Notes: generated from the letters alone by a model not told the origin. 64,000 bases of DNA from Streptomyces sp. S.PB5 (GCF_030403745.1 NZ_JAQMWP010000019.1:62001-126000); one strand, 5' to 3'. Numbered from the stretch's first letter, positions 48,150-57,399 are shown. Made by a program: numbers and translations.

Positions 48150-50813
48150 TCACGCGGCCATTTCCAGCGCCAGCGCACTCCGCAGCCGACGTGCCTGTGT
48201 CACCAGCCGCGACGAGCCGCGCCGGTCCGCGGCCCCCGCCAGATGCGGCAGCTCGCCCCGCGCCCCGCACCGCTCGGCGCACTCCGCTGCCACCCCCAGC
48301 AGATCACCCAGTCCCCGGCTCCCGGCCGCCTGCCCGTCCGGCCCTCCGGTCGCGAGGTCGGCGAGCAGCACGGGCAGGGTGTGGCGCAGCATCCCCCAGA
48401 TGGTGGCGTTCGCCCCGGTCGCCGCCGCCGTACGCGCCGAGTCGGCCAGCCGAAGCGGCTTCACCGCCCCACGCCGCACCAACTGCCCCAGGTCCGCGCC
48501 CAGGAGAGCCACGTCCAGCTGCCCGCGCGCCGCGAGCACCAGCAGGGCGTCGACGGCGGCGAGGCTATCCTCCTCGTGCCGGGCCCCGAGCCCGTACGCG
48601 AGACACAGGTGCACGGCGTCACCGGCCTCACCGCCGGACTCGGCGAGCAGGGGGAGGACGGCGGCCGCGCCACGGGTGTCCTCGACGGCGACAGTGGAAA
48701 GGTCGCGGAGGATGCGGGCCGCGATGAGCTCCCGCTGCTCGGGGAGAAGGGCCAGCCAGTGCTGACGCAGGCCGTCGCCCCAGTGGTAGCAGCGCCAACG
48801 GTCCCGGTAGATGCTCACGGGGCCGCCCAGGTCCTGGAACGCTGGTGGGAAGTCCACCCGCAGCTCCTCGAGTTCGCCGAGCTCCACCAGAATGCGGGCG
48901 TGGGCGGTGCGCCGCCGGTCCGCGGGCAGGGCGGGGCCACCCGCCGTGAGCCACCGGGCTAGCCGGGATCCTTCGGCGGTGCCGAGGGCGGCCGCGGCCT
49001 CTGCCGCCGACGTGGCGGCCGACCGGTCCGCACGGCGCACTCGCAGCAGCGCCTGGGCGAAGTCCGCCTCCGACACACGTGCGCCCAGGCGCCGGTACTC
49101 GTCGAGGCGGGTCACCAGCTCGTCCGGCTCCAGCAGGCCCGTGCTCCAGGTGGGAGTGGAGAGGAGGAAGGGCAGCGGCTGAGTGCGGATCCGGTACGCC
49201 ACCTCCCACAGGCGGGCGTCGAACGCCTGGGAGAGCGGGCTGTGGACGCAGCCCTGGCTTGCCGTCCAGCTGTTCAGCGCGGCATGAAGGGTGGTCGTGA
49301 GGACCGTGCCGTGCACCGTCGCCACGATCAGGTCGAGTCCGTCCGAGGCACCGAAGAACCCACGGTGTCTGTGGAAGTAGTCGTCGCCACCCACGTGCCC
49401 CATGTGCGCGCTGCTCCACCAGCGGCGAGCGATGACCGGCCCCAGCGCCTCCAGCAGCGCGTCCCGGTCCCGGTACGCCTGCCGGACCAGCCCGTCCAGA
49501 GCACGCTCGAACGTCGCCACGTCGCCCTCCGCCGCCAGCAACGCGCCCACCTCTTCGGCCAGTTCGGCGGCGGATCCGGGCGCGGGTGCCACTCGCACCG
49601 GCTCCGGTGCCGGAGGCAGTACCTCTTCGTGAGCCTCAGGTGTGGGCCCCACCGGGACCGCCCCCAGCGTCCCGACCGCACGGGCGTGCAACGCGGGGAT
49701 CAACTGCTCCGCCGCCGCGGCGACTTCCTCCCGCGCCTGCGCGCCGGCCTTCTTCACATGCCGCTCCACCAGCTTCAGTGCCCGCTCCTGCACGTCCGAG
49801 TCGGCGTGTCCGAAGGCCTGCGCGGCGGCGGCCAGCAGGTCGTCGGCCGCGGCGGCGTCCCGCGCGAGCACCTTGCCCAGCAGGACGAGCTGGGCTCGCA
49901 CCAGCTTCTTCTCGGTGCGGAACAGCACCGCGCCCGACATCTCGGCGAGCCGGCGCACGGGCAGTTCACCGTCCAGGGCCAACGCGGCCAGCACCGACTG
50001 CGCGTGTGCGGCGACCGTCGAGACCGCGTCGGAGGCGAGGGCCAGCCAGTCGGCCGTCCGGGCCCGCTCCTCGTCACGGGTGAGGGCGAGGCCCTTCAGC
50101 ACGCGCAGGAACACCCGGTTGTCGGCCGTCGAACCGCCCCTCAGCAGCCGGGCCACGCACGCGTCGACCACCGCCCAGCGCTTCAGCACGCCCTCGGTGG
50201 TGAGCTGCGCGAACGCCTTGGTCCAGTCGTCGACCCCCTCCCCGCCGGACCACTCCATACGGCCGCCGATGTCGTCGGTCTCGAACAGCGCGGTGACGAG
50301 TCGCGGGGCGTGCGGGTCCTGTCGCAGCCGGGCGAGCACCGAGTCCGAACGCCGCCACGCACCGCCGATGTGCCGCACCCAGCCCTCGACGTAGGCCTGG
50401 GTCGTCGGCGCGGGGCAGCCCGCGAGCCGCACCAGGCCTGCCATCAGTTCGTAGGGCACGTCGGCGCTCGCCGGGCGCTCCGCCAGCCGGTGCGCCACAT
50501 CGGCCAGCCACTCGGGGTCCCGGTCGCCCAGCACGTCGATCAGTGTGGCGGGCTTGGCCTGCGACCATCGCATGTCGGAGGCCGCGAGCCAGCTCGCCAC
50601 GGCCGCCGCCCCCGTCTGGCAGGCCGCACCGGCCACATGCAGGGTGGGATGGGCGCGCCGCGCGGGCGCGTCCCAGCGGTCCGCCCTGAGCTCCTTGCGG
50701 AGCTCCTTCAACTCGGGGAAGAAGGCCCGCCGTTCGGCATCCGTCATCCCGTCGAGCAGACCCACCACCTCGGCCGTCCGCCCGCCCCGCACCGCTTCGA
50801 TCAGCGAACTCAT
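48150..50813 (-). CDS. Large helical-repeat protein of DUF6493 type
   Basis: 887 residues, ATG 50813 overlapping the preceding stop (ATGA). Nearly all-helical, with alternating amphipathic helices (for example VSTVAAHAQSVLAALALDGELPVRRLAEMSGAVLFRTEKKLVRAQLVLLGKVL) like HEAT/ARM solenoids. A central block contains DALLEALGPVIARRWWSSAHMGHVGGDDYFHRHRGFFGAS and ALNSWTASQGCVHSPLSQAFDARLWEV. No signal, membrane helix, P-loop or nuclease motif. I recall this as the DUF6493 family, regularly next to SWIM zinc-finger proteins. A scaffold or nucleic-acid-binding role is inference. Confidence 0.8.
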   Translation of the reverse strand: MSSLIEAVRGGRTAEVVGLLDGMTDAERRAFFPELKELRKELRADRWDAPARRAHPTLHVAGAACQTGAAAVASWLAASDMRWSQAKPATLIDVLGDRDPEWLADVAHRLAERPASADVPYELMAGLVRLAGCPAPTTQAYVEGWVRHIGGAWRRSDSVLARLRQDPHAPRLVTALFETDDIGGRMEWSGGEGVDDWTKAFAQLTTEGVLKRWAVVDACVARLLRGGSTADNRVFLRVLKGLALTRDEERARTADWLALASDAVSTVAAHAQSVLAALALDGELPVRRLAEMSGAVLFRTEKKLVRAQLVLLGKVLARDAAAADDLLAAAAQAFGHADSDVQERALKLVERHVKKAGAQAREEVAAAAEQLIPALHARAVGTLGAVPVGPTPEAHEEVLPPAPEPVRVAPAPGSAAELAEEVGALLAAEGDVATFERALDGLVRQAYRDRDALLEALGPVIARRWWSSAHMGHVGGDDYFHRHRGFFGASDGLDLIVATVHGTVLTTTLHAALNSWTASQGCVHSPLSQAFDARLWEVAYRIRTQPLPFLLSTPTWSTGLLEPDELVTRLDEYRRLGARVSEADFAQALLRVRRADRSAATSAAEAAAALGTAEGSRLARWLTAGGPALPADRRRTAHARILVELGELEELRVDFPPAFQDLGGPVSIYRDRWRCYHWGDGLRQHWLALLPEQRELIAARILRDLSTVAVEDTRGAAAVLPLLAESGGEAGDAVHLCLAYGLGARHEEDSLAAVDALLVLAARGQLDVALLGADLGQLVRRGAVKPLRLADSARTAAATGANATIWGMLRHTLPVLLADLATGGPDGQAAGSRGLGDLLGVAAECAERCGARGELPHLAGAADRRGSSRLVTQARRLRSALALEMAA

Positions 50814-52216
50814 CGCACACCCCCGTCGATCCCTGCCATGCCCCGCTCCACAGCGGCGCCCCGCCGCACCATCCGCACCGCCAGCGCGTGCTTGCACGGC
50901 CCGCGCCCGCCCCGGTATCTCGCCCACCACAGACAGCTGCAGCTGAGCACCCCCGCCTCGTCCCGCACCCGATGCACATGTCCGTCCTCGGCCGTCACGG
51001 TGCCGCCCGCGCCGTCCGGGGTGACCGCGCCGGCCGCCACCAGGGCACGGGCCGAACGCAGCCGCGGGTTGTGCCGCTCCACGCGCTCGGCGTCGTAGGG
51101 GAGTTCCCGGTGGAAGTAGGCCGCCTCCGCCGTGTCGTACCCGACCCGCCCCGATGTGCCCAGGCGGACCAGGGCGGCCCGGACCCGCTCGGCCGTCAGG
51201 CCCGCGGCCGCGGCGAGGTCGGTGACGTCGATGCGCGGCTCCCAGGCCAGGAGCACCGAGATCAGCTCGGCGTCCTCAGCGGCCTCGTCGGTGGCGAGGG
51301 CGTCCAGGACACCTCCCTCGCCGGAGAATCCGCGCGAGGCGTCGGGCGACAGCGTGAGCGTGAGCCGCATGCCCGGCAGCACGGCCTCCCAGGCGCCGGC
51401 CGTGGCGGCCGCGCCGGTACTCGGGGTCACCGCGGGGCCGTACACCCGCAGGGCCGTCGCGAAGCGCAGCACCCGCTGGAGCGCGATCAGCCGGTCCGGA
51501 CCCGGCAGACACACCGCACCCGGCACCGCGCGGGTCGTCGGCCGGAGAGTGCCGCCCGCGGGGACCACCCAGCGCGGACCACCGGCCCGCGCCCCGGTCC
51601 GGGGGAGCGACCTCAGGAACCGCACCGCCTCGGCGGCGGGCAGCTCGGCCCGCAGATCGAAACCGGCCGCGATGACCTGGGCCTCGGCGAAGCCGCGCAG
51701 CCAGCGGTCCGGGAGCGGCACCTTCTTCTCCACGACCGGGCCGTCGAGCGTCGTGACCGCCAACTCCTCGGGGCCGACGCGCAGATGGAGCGGGTCGTCC
51801 GTACCGATCCGCGAGAGGGCCTCGCGCAGCGGGTTGTTGACGTCCACGTTCGTCGTGCCGTGGCCCACTTCGCCGCCGTCGAGTCCGGGCGCCAGCACGT
51901 CCAGGCGGGCGTACACACCGCCGCAGCCGGAGAAGGACTCGAACCGCAGCCGGTCGCCGTTGCCCGTCACCACCGGGTCCAGTGAGGCGCGCAGCTGCCG
52001 CTGGTAGTAGCGCGCGGCCGCCACGTCGGCCACCGCCAGCAGCCCGGCCGAGGCCACCTGAGGAGACGTCAGGAAGCCCGCGAAGAACCGCGGATGGTCC
52101 TCGGCACCCGAGGGCGTCGCACCCCGCGAGGTCTCGAGCCCCAGGTGCTGTCCACCCGCTGCGGACTCCAGCACGGAGGGTCGGCGATAGGCCACGGCCT
52201 GCAAAGATCGCGTCAT
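50810..52216 (-). CDS. SWIM zinc-finger protein
   Basis: 468 residues from ATG 52216. The SWIM motif is at the C-terminus: C426-S-C428 ... G-P-C441-K-H443 (CxC...CxH), which binds zinc and usually nucleic acid or a protein partner. Before it lies a helical winged-helix-like segment (WEPRIDVTDLAAAAGLTAERVRAALVRLGTSGRVGYDTAEAAYFHRELP, ~330-380). The N-terminal ~300 residues are beta-rich and of unknown family. Its stop overlaps the start of the DUF6493-like gene by 4 bases, so the two are translated as a unit. Nothing else in the window joins this operon. Confidence 0.88.
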   Translation of the reverse strand: MTRSLQAVAYRRPSVLESAAGGQHLGLETSRGATPSGAEDHPRFFAGFLTSPQVASAGLLAVADVAAARYYQRQLRASLDPVVTGNGDRLRFESFSGCGGVYARLDVLAPGLDGGEVGHGTTNVDVNNPLREALSRIGTDDPLHLRVGPEELAVTTLDGPVVEKKVPLPDRWLRGFAEAQVIAAGFDLRAELPAAEAVRFLRSLPRTGARAGGPRWVVPAGGTLRPTTRAVPGAVCLPGPDRLIALQRVLRFATALRVYGPAVTPSTGAAATAGAWEAVLPGMRLTLTLSPDASRGFSGEGGVLDALATDEAAEDAELISVLLAWEPRIDVTDLAAAAGLTAERVRAALVRLGTSGRVGYDTAEAAYFHRELPYDAERVERHNPRLRSARALVAAGAVTPDGAGGTVTAEDGHVHRVRDEAGVLSCSCLWWARYRGGRGPCKHALAVRMVRRGAAVERGMAGIDGGVR

Positions 52217-52395
52217 GGAAAAACCGTAGAGGCGACCACTGACAATCGGCCCTGACCTGCGAAAACAGCCTGTGTGGGCGGGAGTCGGCAGACCGCTCGC
52301 CCGTACGGCGCGCAGGCCGCGCACCGGGGGATGACGCCGGTACGCGGCCCGCCTCCGAGGGTACGGGAGTTGAGCGTGGGGGAGTTGCGGGGGAG

Positions 52396-53970
52396 TTACT
52401 GTCCCACTCGGCCCGGCTGCAGCACCTGCGTGAACAGCACGGTGCCGTCCGACTCGCGCAGCCGGACCGTCAGCTCGCCGCTGTCGCCGTCGATGTCGAC
52501 CTCGCCGAAGAACTGGTAGCCGCCCGCCGGCGAGACGTTCGCCGTCGTCGGCGCCTTGATGAAGACCCGCTCCGGGCCGAAGGTGCCGTCGAGGGTGTTG
52601 GCCGGGAAGGCACCGGCGTTGAGCGGCCCGGACACGAACTCCCAGAACGGCTCGAAGTCGGTGAAGGCCGCCCGGGACGGCTGGTAGTGCTGGGCCGAGG
52701 TGTAGTGCACGTCGGCCGTCAGCCACACGGTGCCGGTGATCCGCCGGTGCCTGATGAACCGCAGCAGCTCCGCGATCTGCAGCTCACGCCCGAGCGGCGC
52801 CCCGGGGTCGCCCTGCGCGACCGCCTCGATGTTGGGCTTGCCGTCCGTGCCGTCGGGCACCACCAGACCGAGCGGCATGTCCGAGGCGATCACCTTCCAG
52901 ACCGCCCGGGAGCGGGCCAGTTCACGCTTGAGCCACGCCAGCTGCTCGGCACCGAGGATTCCCTGCGGGTCGCTGGTCTGGTCGTCCGGCGAGTTCGCGT
53001 TGCGGTAGGTGCGCATGTCCAGCACGAACACATCGAGCAGCGGGCCGTGGCTGACCTTCCGGTACACCCGGCCGTCGGGGCGGCGCAGGGTCGAGATCGG
53101 GAAGTACTCGGAGAACGCCTGCCGGGCCCGGGCCGCCAGCACGTCGAGGTTCTTCTCGGTGTAGCGGGTGTCGGCGAGGATCTCCCCCGGGAACCAGTTG
53201 TTGGTCACCTCGTGGTCGTCCCACTGGATGATCGAGGGCACCTGGGCGTTGAACCGCTTCAGGTTCTCGTCCAGCAGGTTGTAGCGGAAGTTGCCGCGGA
53301 ACTCGGCCAGGGTCTCGGCGACCTTGGACTTCTCCTCCGTGGTGATGTTCCGCCAGGTGCTGCCGTCGGGCAGCGTGACGGACGCCGAGAGCGGGCCGTC
53401 GGCGTAGATGTTGTCGCCGCTGCAGAGGAAGAAGTCGGGATCCAGCGCGGCCATCGCGTCGTAGATCCGGTATCCGCCGAAGTCCGGGTTGATGCCCCAG
53501 CCCTGCCCCGCCAGGTCGCCCGACCAGACGAACCGCACACCGTCGCGCCGCCGGGCCGAGGCCGTGCGGAACGTGCCGGCGACCGGCTCGCCGGTGCGGC
53601 GCGGGTCGTCGGGGTCGGCGAGCCGGACGCGGTAGTGGATCTGCTCGCCCGGCGGGAGGCCGTGCAGCCGGGTGGTGCCGGTGAAGTCCGTGCCGGCGCC
53701 GAGCAGCGGGCCGTGCCATCGACGCGCGTTGCGGAACGACTCGGTCGCGGAGGTCTCGACGATCATCCGGGCCGGGCGGTCCGAGCGCACCCACACCAGC
53801 CCCGAGTTCGAGGTCACGTCGCCCGTCTGCACGCCCCACCCCGCCTCAGGGCGCCCCGACAGGGCGAACGCCGGTGCCGAACCGGCCACCGCGGGCAGGG
53901 TGAGGGCCGCCGACGCGACCAGGGAGCCGCGCAGGACGGTGCGGCGGTCGGGGAGCGGACGGTGTGACAT
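52396..53970 (-). CDS. phoD: PhoD-type alkaline phosphatase/phosphodiesterase (Tat substrate)
   Basis: 524 residues, ATG 53970 with GGAGG 7 bases upstream. A Tat signal (PDRRTVLRGSLVASAALTLPAVAGSAPAFA) precedes an Ig-like N-terminal domain and the PhoD catalytic core. Metal motifs: FVWSGDLAG, FFLCSGDNIYADGP (GDNIYAD), IQWDDHEVTNNWFPG (WDDHEV), and WLTADVHYTSAQHY (TADVHY). Secreted phosphodiesterase that scavenges phosphate from phospholipids and teichoic acids. PhoP control is known for such genes, but I see no convincing PHO box in the 238 bases upstream. Confidence 0.93.
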   Translation of the reverse strand: MSHRPLPDRRTVLRGSLVASAALTLPAVAGSAPAFALSGRPEAGWGVQTGDVTSNSGLVWVRSDRPARMIVETSATESFRNARRWHGPLLGAGTDFTGTTRLHGLPPGEQIHYRVRLADPDDPRRTGEPVAGTFRTASARRRDGVRFVWSGDLAGQGWGINPDFGGYRIYDAMAALDPDFFLCSGDNIYADGPLSASVTLPDGSTWRNITTEEKSKVAETLAEFRGNFRYNLLDENLKRFNAQVPSIIQWDDHEVTNNWFPGEILADTRYTEKNLDVLAARARQAFSEYFPISTLRRPDGRVYRKVSHGPLLDVFVLDMRTYRNANSPDDQTSDPQGILGAEQLAWLKRELARSRAVWKVIASDMPLGLVVPDGTDGKPNIEAVAQGDPGAPLGRELQIAELLRFIRHRRITGTVWLTADVHYTSAQHYQPSRAAFTDFEPFWEFVSGPLNAGAFPANTLDGTFGPERVFIKAPTTANVSPAGGYQFFGEVDIDGDSGELTVRLRESDGTVLFTQVLQPGRVGQ

Positions 53971-54119
53971 GGATGCGCCTCCAACGACGGGATCCGGCCA
54001 GTGTGCGATGCCACAACTACTCGTGCGCCGCAGCGCACACGGAAACCACAAGTGAACAACTGACCGCCAGGAGCAAGGGAACCGGCGTGCGATTCGGCGA
54101 CGAGGGGATGTACGGCGGC

Positions 54120-54148
54120 GGTCATTCGGTGGTCATTCGGCGGTCACC
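54120..54148. repeat. Short direct repeats between phoD and the MocR gene
   Basis: GGTCATTCGG occurs at 54120-54129 and 54131-54140, followed by a partial copy CGGTCACCCG, period 11 bases. The 238-base gap otherwise shows no gene; the repeat period matches one helical turn, so a regulator site for phoD is conceivable. Confidence 0.35.
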
Positions 54149-54208
54149 CGCCGCTCGCCCCCCGGCCTTCCCGTGCTTGCTCCGGCGTGCACTTCCCGGC
54201 CGCGACCG

Positions 54209-55651
54209 TCACTCGCGCGCCGCGGCCATCAGGCGTACGCCCGCACGGATGCGCGCGGGGGACAGATGTGCGTATCCCAGCACCAGGCGCACCTCCGGCG
54301 AATCCTCGGCACGCGCGTGCGTGCAGTCGGACAGCGGACGCAGCGCCACTCCGGCCGCGGCCGCGCGCGCGAGGAAGCGTGACTGGGGCCCGTACCGCTC
54401 CGGCAGCGTGGCGATGACGTGCAGTCCCGCCGCGATCCCGGACACCTGAGTGCCGGGGAAGTGCTCCTCCAGAGCGGCGACGAGCGCGTCGCGCCGCTCG
54501 CGGTAGGCGCGCTGGCAGCGGCGCAGCTGACGGTCGTAGTCGCCGCGCTCCACGAACCGCGCGAACAGCGCCTGGTCCAGGGTGGGATGGCCGAGGTCCA
54601 TGGTGCGCTTGCGCTCGACGACCTCGTCGGCGAGCGACTCGGGCACGAGCAGCCAGCCGAGCCGCAGCCCCGGGGCGAGCGACTTGCTGACCGATCCCGT
54701 GTACGCGACCCGGTCCGGGTCGAGGCCCTGGAGCGCGCCGACGGGGGCGCGGTCGTAGCGGAAGTCGCCGTCGTAGTCGTCCTCCAGGAGGAACCCGTCC
54801 ACCGACCGCGCCCAGTCGAGCAGTTCGGTACGGCGACGCGCGGAGCAGGCGATCCCGGTGGGGTACTGGTGGGCGGGCGTCGTCACCACGGCCCGTACGC
54901 CCGAGGCCTGCAGCCGGTCCATGGCGAGCCCCTCGTCGTCGAGCGGTACGGGCACCGTGGTCATGCCGGCCGCGGCGTAGAGGTCGTCGTGCTGGGGGCT
55001 GCCCGGATCCTCCACGCCCACCTCGCGCAGCCCGCGCGCGTGCAGTGCGAGACCGAGCAGGGTCGACGCCTGCGCCACCCCGGACACGACCACGATCCGC
55101 TCCGGATCGGCGACCACGCCCCGGCGGCGCACGAGCAGTTCGGCCAGGGCGGTGCGCAGGCGCGGCAGTCCGCGTGGGTCGGGGTAGCCGAGTTCGTGGT
55201 GCGGCAGCTCGGCCAGCACCCCGCGTTGTGCCGCGGCCCAGGCGGCGCGCGGGAACAGCGACAGGTCGGGTGTGCCGGGCACGAAGTCGGCGCGGGCGCC
55301 GGGAGTGCGCGGCGCGAGGTCACGCGCGCGTGGGCGGGCGGAGCGGACCGCGCCGCCCACCCAGGTCCCCGCACCCCGTCCACTGCGCAGATAGCCCTCG
55401 GCCGTCAACTGCTCGTACGCCTCGGTGACCAGCCCGCGCGACACCCCGAGGTCACCGGCCAGATCCCGGCTCGACGGCAACCGGGTCCCCGGCGCGAGCC
55501 GGCCCGACCGCACCGCCTCCCGCAGCGCCGCCTGCAGGGACCGTCCACGCGTGCGTGCGGGCGCGGAGGCGGCGGGGAGAAGCACCTCCCACGCGGCGGA
55601 GCCGGCCCGGTCCTCCGCGGACGGCTGCCGATTGGTCTTCGATGGCGTCAT
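54209..55651 (-). CDS. MocR/PdxR-type GntR-aminotransferase fusion regulator
   Basis: 480 residues. GntR winged helix at ~38-105 (LQAALREAVRSGRLAPGTRLPSSRDLAGDLGVSRGLVTEAYEQLTAEGYLRSGRGAGTWV), linker, then a class I aminotransferase-like domain. The PLP lysine is in YTGSVSKSLAPGLRLGWLLVP and the D-Y of LEDDYDGDFRY is conserved. MocR proteins bind PLP or an amino-acid-PLP adduct and are not usually catalytic. Divergent from an EamA exporter with 47 bases between starts, the usual genomic partner for MocR regulators. Confidence 0.93.
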   Translation of the reverse strand: MTPSKTNRQPSAEDRAGSAAWEVLLPAASAPARTRGRSLQAALREAVRSGRLAPGTRLPSSRDLAGDLGVSRGLVTEAYEQLTAEGYLRSGRGAGTWVGGAVRSARPRARDLAPRTPGARADFVPGTPDLSLFPRAAWAAAQRGVLAELPHHELGYPDPRGLPRLRTALAELLVRRRGVVADPERIVVVSGVAQASTLLGLALHARGLREVGVEDPGSPQHDDLYAAAGMTTVPVPLDDEGLAMDRLQASGVRAVVTTPAHQYPTGIACSARRRTELLDWARSVDGFLLEDDYDGDFRYDRAPVGALQGLDPDRVAYTGSVSKSLAPGLRLGWLLVPESLADEVVERKRTMDLGHPTLDQALFARFVERGDYDRQLRRCQRAYRERRDALVAALEEHFPGTQVSGIAAGLHVIATLPERYGPQSRFLARAAAAGVALRPLSDCTHARAEDSPEVRLVLGYAHLSPARIRAGVRLMAAARE

Positions 55652-55685
55652 GGAAATGGACCTTAATGCGGGCCGCCGGACTTCC

Positions 55686-55691
55686 TAGCGT
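55686..55691 (+). promoter_or_regulatory. Candidate leaderless -10 box of the MocR-linked EamA gene
   Basis: TAGCGT, 7 bases, then ATG at 55699; no ribosome site. TTAATG at 55663-55668 is 17 bases upstream as a weak -35. Confidence 0.4.
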
Positions 55692-55698
55692 CGCTCCC

Positions 55699-56853
55699 AT
55701 GAACGCCACCTCCACCCGCGGAGCCCTTCTCGCCGCCTTCGCCTGCGTCCTCGTCGGCGCGTCCTTCACCGCCAACAGCGTGCTCGGCGACTACCCGTAC
55801 GCGGGCGGCCAGTTCCTGCGCTACGGCCTGGCGTGTCTGCTGCTCCTGCCGCTGGTGGGACGGGGCGCGTGGTCCCGGCTGCGGGCACTCGGGCCCCGCC
55901 GGTGGGCCCGTCTCGGACTGCTCGCGGCCGTCGGGATGGTCGGCTTCAACATGGCCGTCATCGCGGCGGAGCGCACGGCCGAGCCGGCGGTGCCGGGTGT
56001 CTTCGTGGGCTGTGCGCCGGTGGCGGTGGCCGTCCTCGTCCCGCTCCTCGACGGCCGCCGACCTCAGCGCACGGTTCTGTACGGGGCGTCGCTCGTCGCC
56101 CTGGGGGCCTTCACGGTCCAGGGGTGGGGGCGTACGGACGGGGCGGGCCTCGCCTGGTCCGGGTGCGCGCTGGCCGGTGAGGTCGGCTTCGCGGTGCTAG
56201 CCGTACCCGTGCTGCGGCCCCTGGGACCTCGGCTGCTGTCGGCCACCGTGTGCGGTTTCGCCGCGCTGGAGTCCCTCGCCGCCGGACTGCTCGTGGACGG
56301 CACCGGGTGGCTGCGGCGGCCCGACGGGACCGAGGCCGCCGCGCTGCTGTGGCAGGCGGCGGTCGTCACGGTCGTCGGCTTCGTGTGCTGGTACATCGGC
56401 ATGCAGCGGATCGGCGCGGAGCGCGCCACCCTCTTCTCCGGCCTCATCCCGGTCGCCGCGGCCTGCACCGCCCCGCTCGTCGGGACCGGGTCCTACGGCG
56501 CCGCCCAGGCCTTCGGGAGCGCCCTCGTCGGCGCCGGAGTCGCCCTGGGATCCGGTGCGTTGACGAGGTCAGCGACTGCCGTCGAGGATCACGCGCGCGA
56601 CGAGGGCCGGGTCGTCGTTCATCGGACAGTGGCCGCACCCGGGCAGCCGTACGAGGCGCGCCTTGGGGATGATCCGCTTGGCCCGGACCCCCTGCCGACG
56701 CAGCAGCAGCCGGTCCTTGCTGCCCCAGGCCACGGTGACCGGGACGCCGGGGACGTCGTCGACGAACTGCACGGAGCCGCCCGCGCGGAGGGTCTCGGTG
56801 AAGCCCGTGGCGTTCACCAGCGCGAGCGTCTCGGCGACGACGGCCTCGGGTGA
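55699..56853 (+). CDS. EamA (DMT) family transporter with aberrant C-terminal extension
   Basis: 384 residues from ATG 55699. Two EamA halves are clear: ALLAAFACVLVGASFTANSVLG opens the first and GCALAGEVGFAVLAVPVLRPLG the second, with ten membrane helices ending at about residue 290 (FGSALVGAGVALGSG). The following ~95 residues are hydrophilic (ATAVEDHARDEGRVVVHR...) and are antisense to the 3' end of the hydrolase on the other strand, which is implausible as native coding. In another frame a TGA sits at 56561-56563, so a single-base frameshift or lost stop near 56,555 is the likeliest explanation. Confidence 0.85.
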   Translation: MNATSTRGALLAAFACVLVGASFTANSVLGDYPYAGGQFLRYGLACLLLLPLVGRGAWSRLRALGPRRWARLGLLAAVGMVGFNMAVIAAERTAEPAVPGVFVGCAPVAVAVLVPLLDGRRPQRTVLYGASLVALGAFTVQGWGRTDGAGLAWSGCALAGEVGFAVLAVPVLRPLGPRLLSATVCGFAALESLAAGLLVDGTGWLRRPDGTEAAALLWQAAVVTVVGFVCWYIGMQRIGAERATLFSGLIPVAAACTAPLVGTGSYGAAQAFGSALVGAGVALGSGALTRSATAVEDHARDEGRVVVHRTVAAPGQPYEARLGDDPLGPDPLPTQQQPVLAAPGHGDRDAGDVVDELHGAARAEGLGEARGVHQRERLGDDGLG

Positions 56854-57399
56854 ACGGCGGCCCGGCCGGGCGTAGATGGTGCTCGTCAGCGCGGTACGGC
56901 CGGCCGCCGACCGCGACAGCCGCTCGACCATCGGCAGCGGCATCCGCAGGGCTATGCCCCGCATCGCGAGGAGCACGGTGAAGGCGTAGCGCCGCTCCGC
57001 CTCCGACCAGAACCCGGCCGGGGACAGCGCGGTGACGGACCGTACGAGCTTCTCCCGGCCGAGCTCCAGGGCGAGCAGACCGCCGAGCGAGTTGCCCGCG
57101 ACGTGGGGGCGGTCGAGCTCCAGGGCCTCGCAGAACCCCCGGAACACGGCGGTCGTGGTCGCCAGGTCGTACGCCAGCCCGTCCGGCAGACCGGGGGAGG
57201 CACCGAACCCGGGCAGGTCCACGGAGATCACGTCGCGCTCGGTCGCCAGGATGTCCACGACCGGGTCCCAGGCCTGCCGGTGGTGACCGATGCCGTGCAG
57301 CAGGAGCAGGGGTTCACCGCGGCCCACGCGCGCGTAGTCGACGGTCACGGTGCGCGGGCCGAGGGGGGTGGGGATCTCGAACGAGACGGTGGCGGCCAT
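56569..57399 (-). CDS. Alpha/beta-fold hydrolase next to ECF41
   Basis: 276 residues. Alpha/beta hydrolase features: LLLLHGIGHHRQAW (oxyanion region), VDLPGFGASPG, nucleophile GNSLGGLLALELG (Ser ~103), acid in VAWGSKDRLLLRRQG, and His in PGCGHCPMNDDP. No signal peptide. The 3' ~285 bases are overlapped by the extended frame of the convergent EamA gene. Divergent from an ECF41 sigma factor gene; ECF41 factors often sit beside oxidoreductase, decarboxylase or hydrolase targets. No canonical ECF41 promoter was recognised in the gap. Confidence 0.9.
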   Translation of the reverse strand: MAATVSFEIPTPLGPRTVTVDYARVGRGEPLLLLHGIGHHRQAWDPVVDILATERDVISVDLPGFGASPGLPDGLAYDLATTTAVFRGFCEALELDRPHVAGNSLGGLLALELGREKLVRSVTALSPAGFWSEAERRYAFTVLLAMRGIALRMPLPMVERLSRSAAGRTALTSTIYARPGRRSPEAVVAETLALVNATGFTETLRAGGSVQFVDDVPGVPVTVAWGSKDRLLLRRQGVRAKRIIPKARLVRLPGCGHCPMNDDPALVARVILDGSR

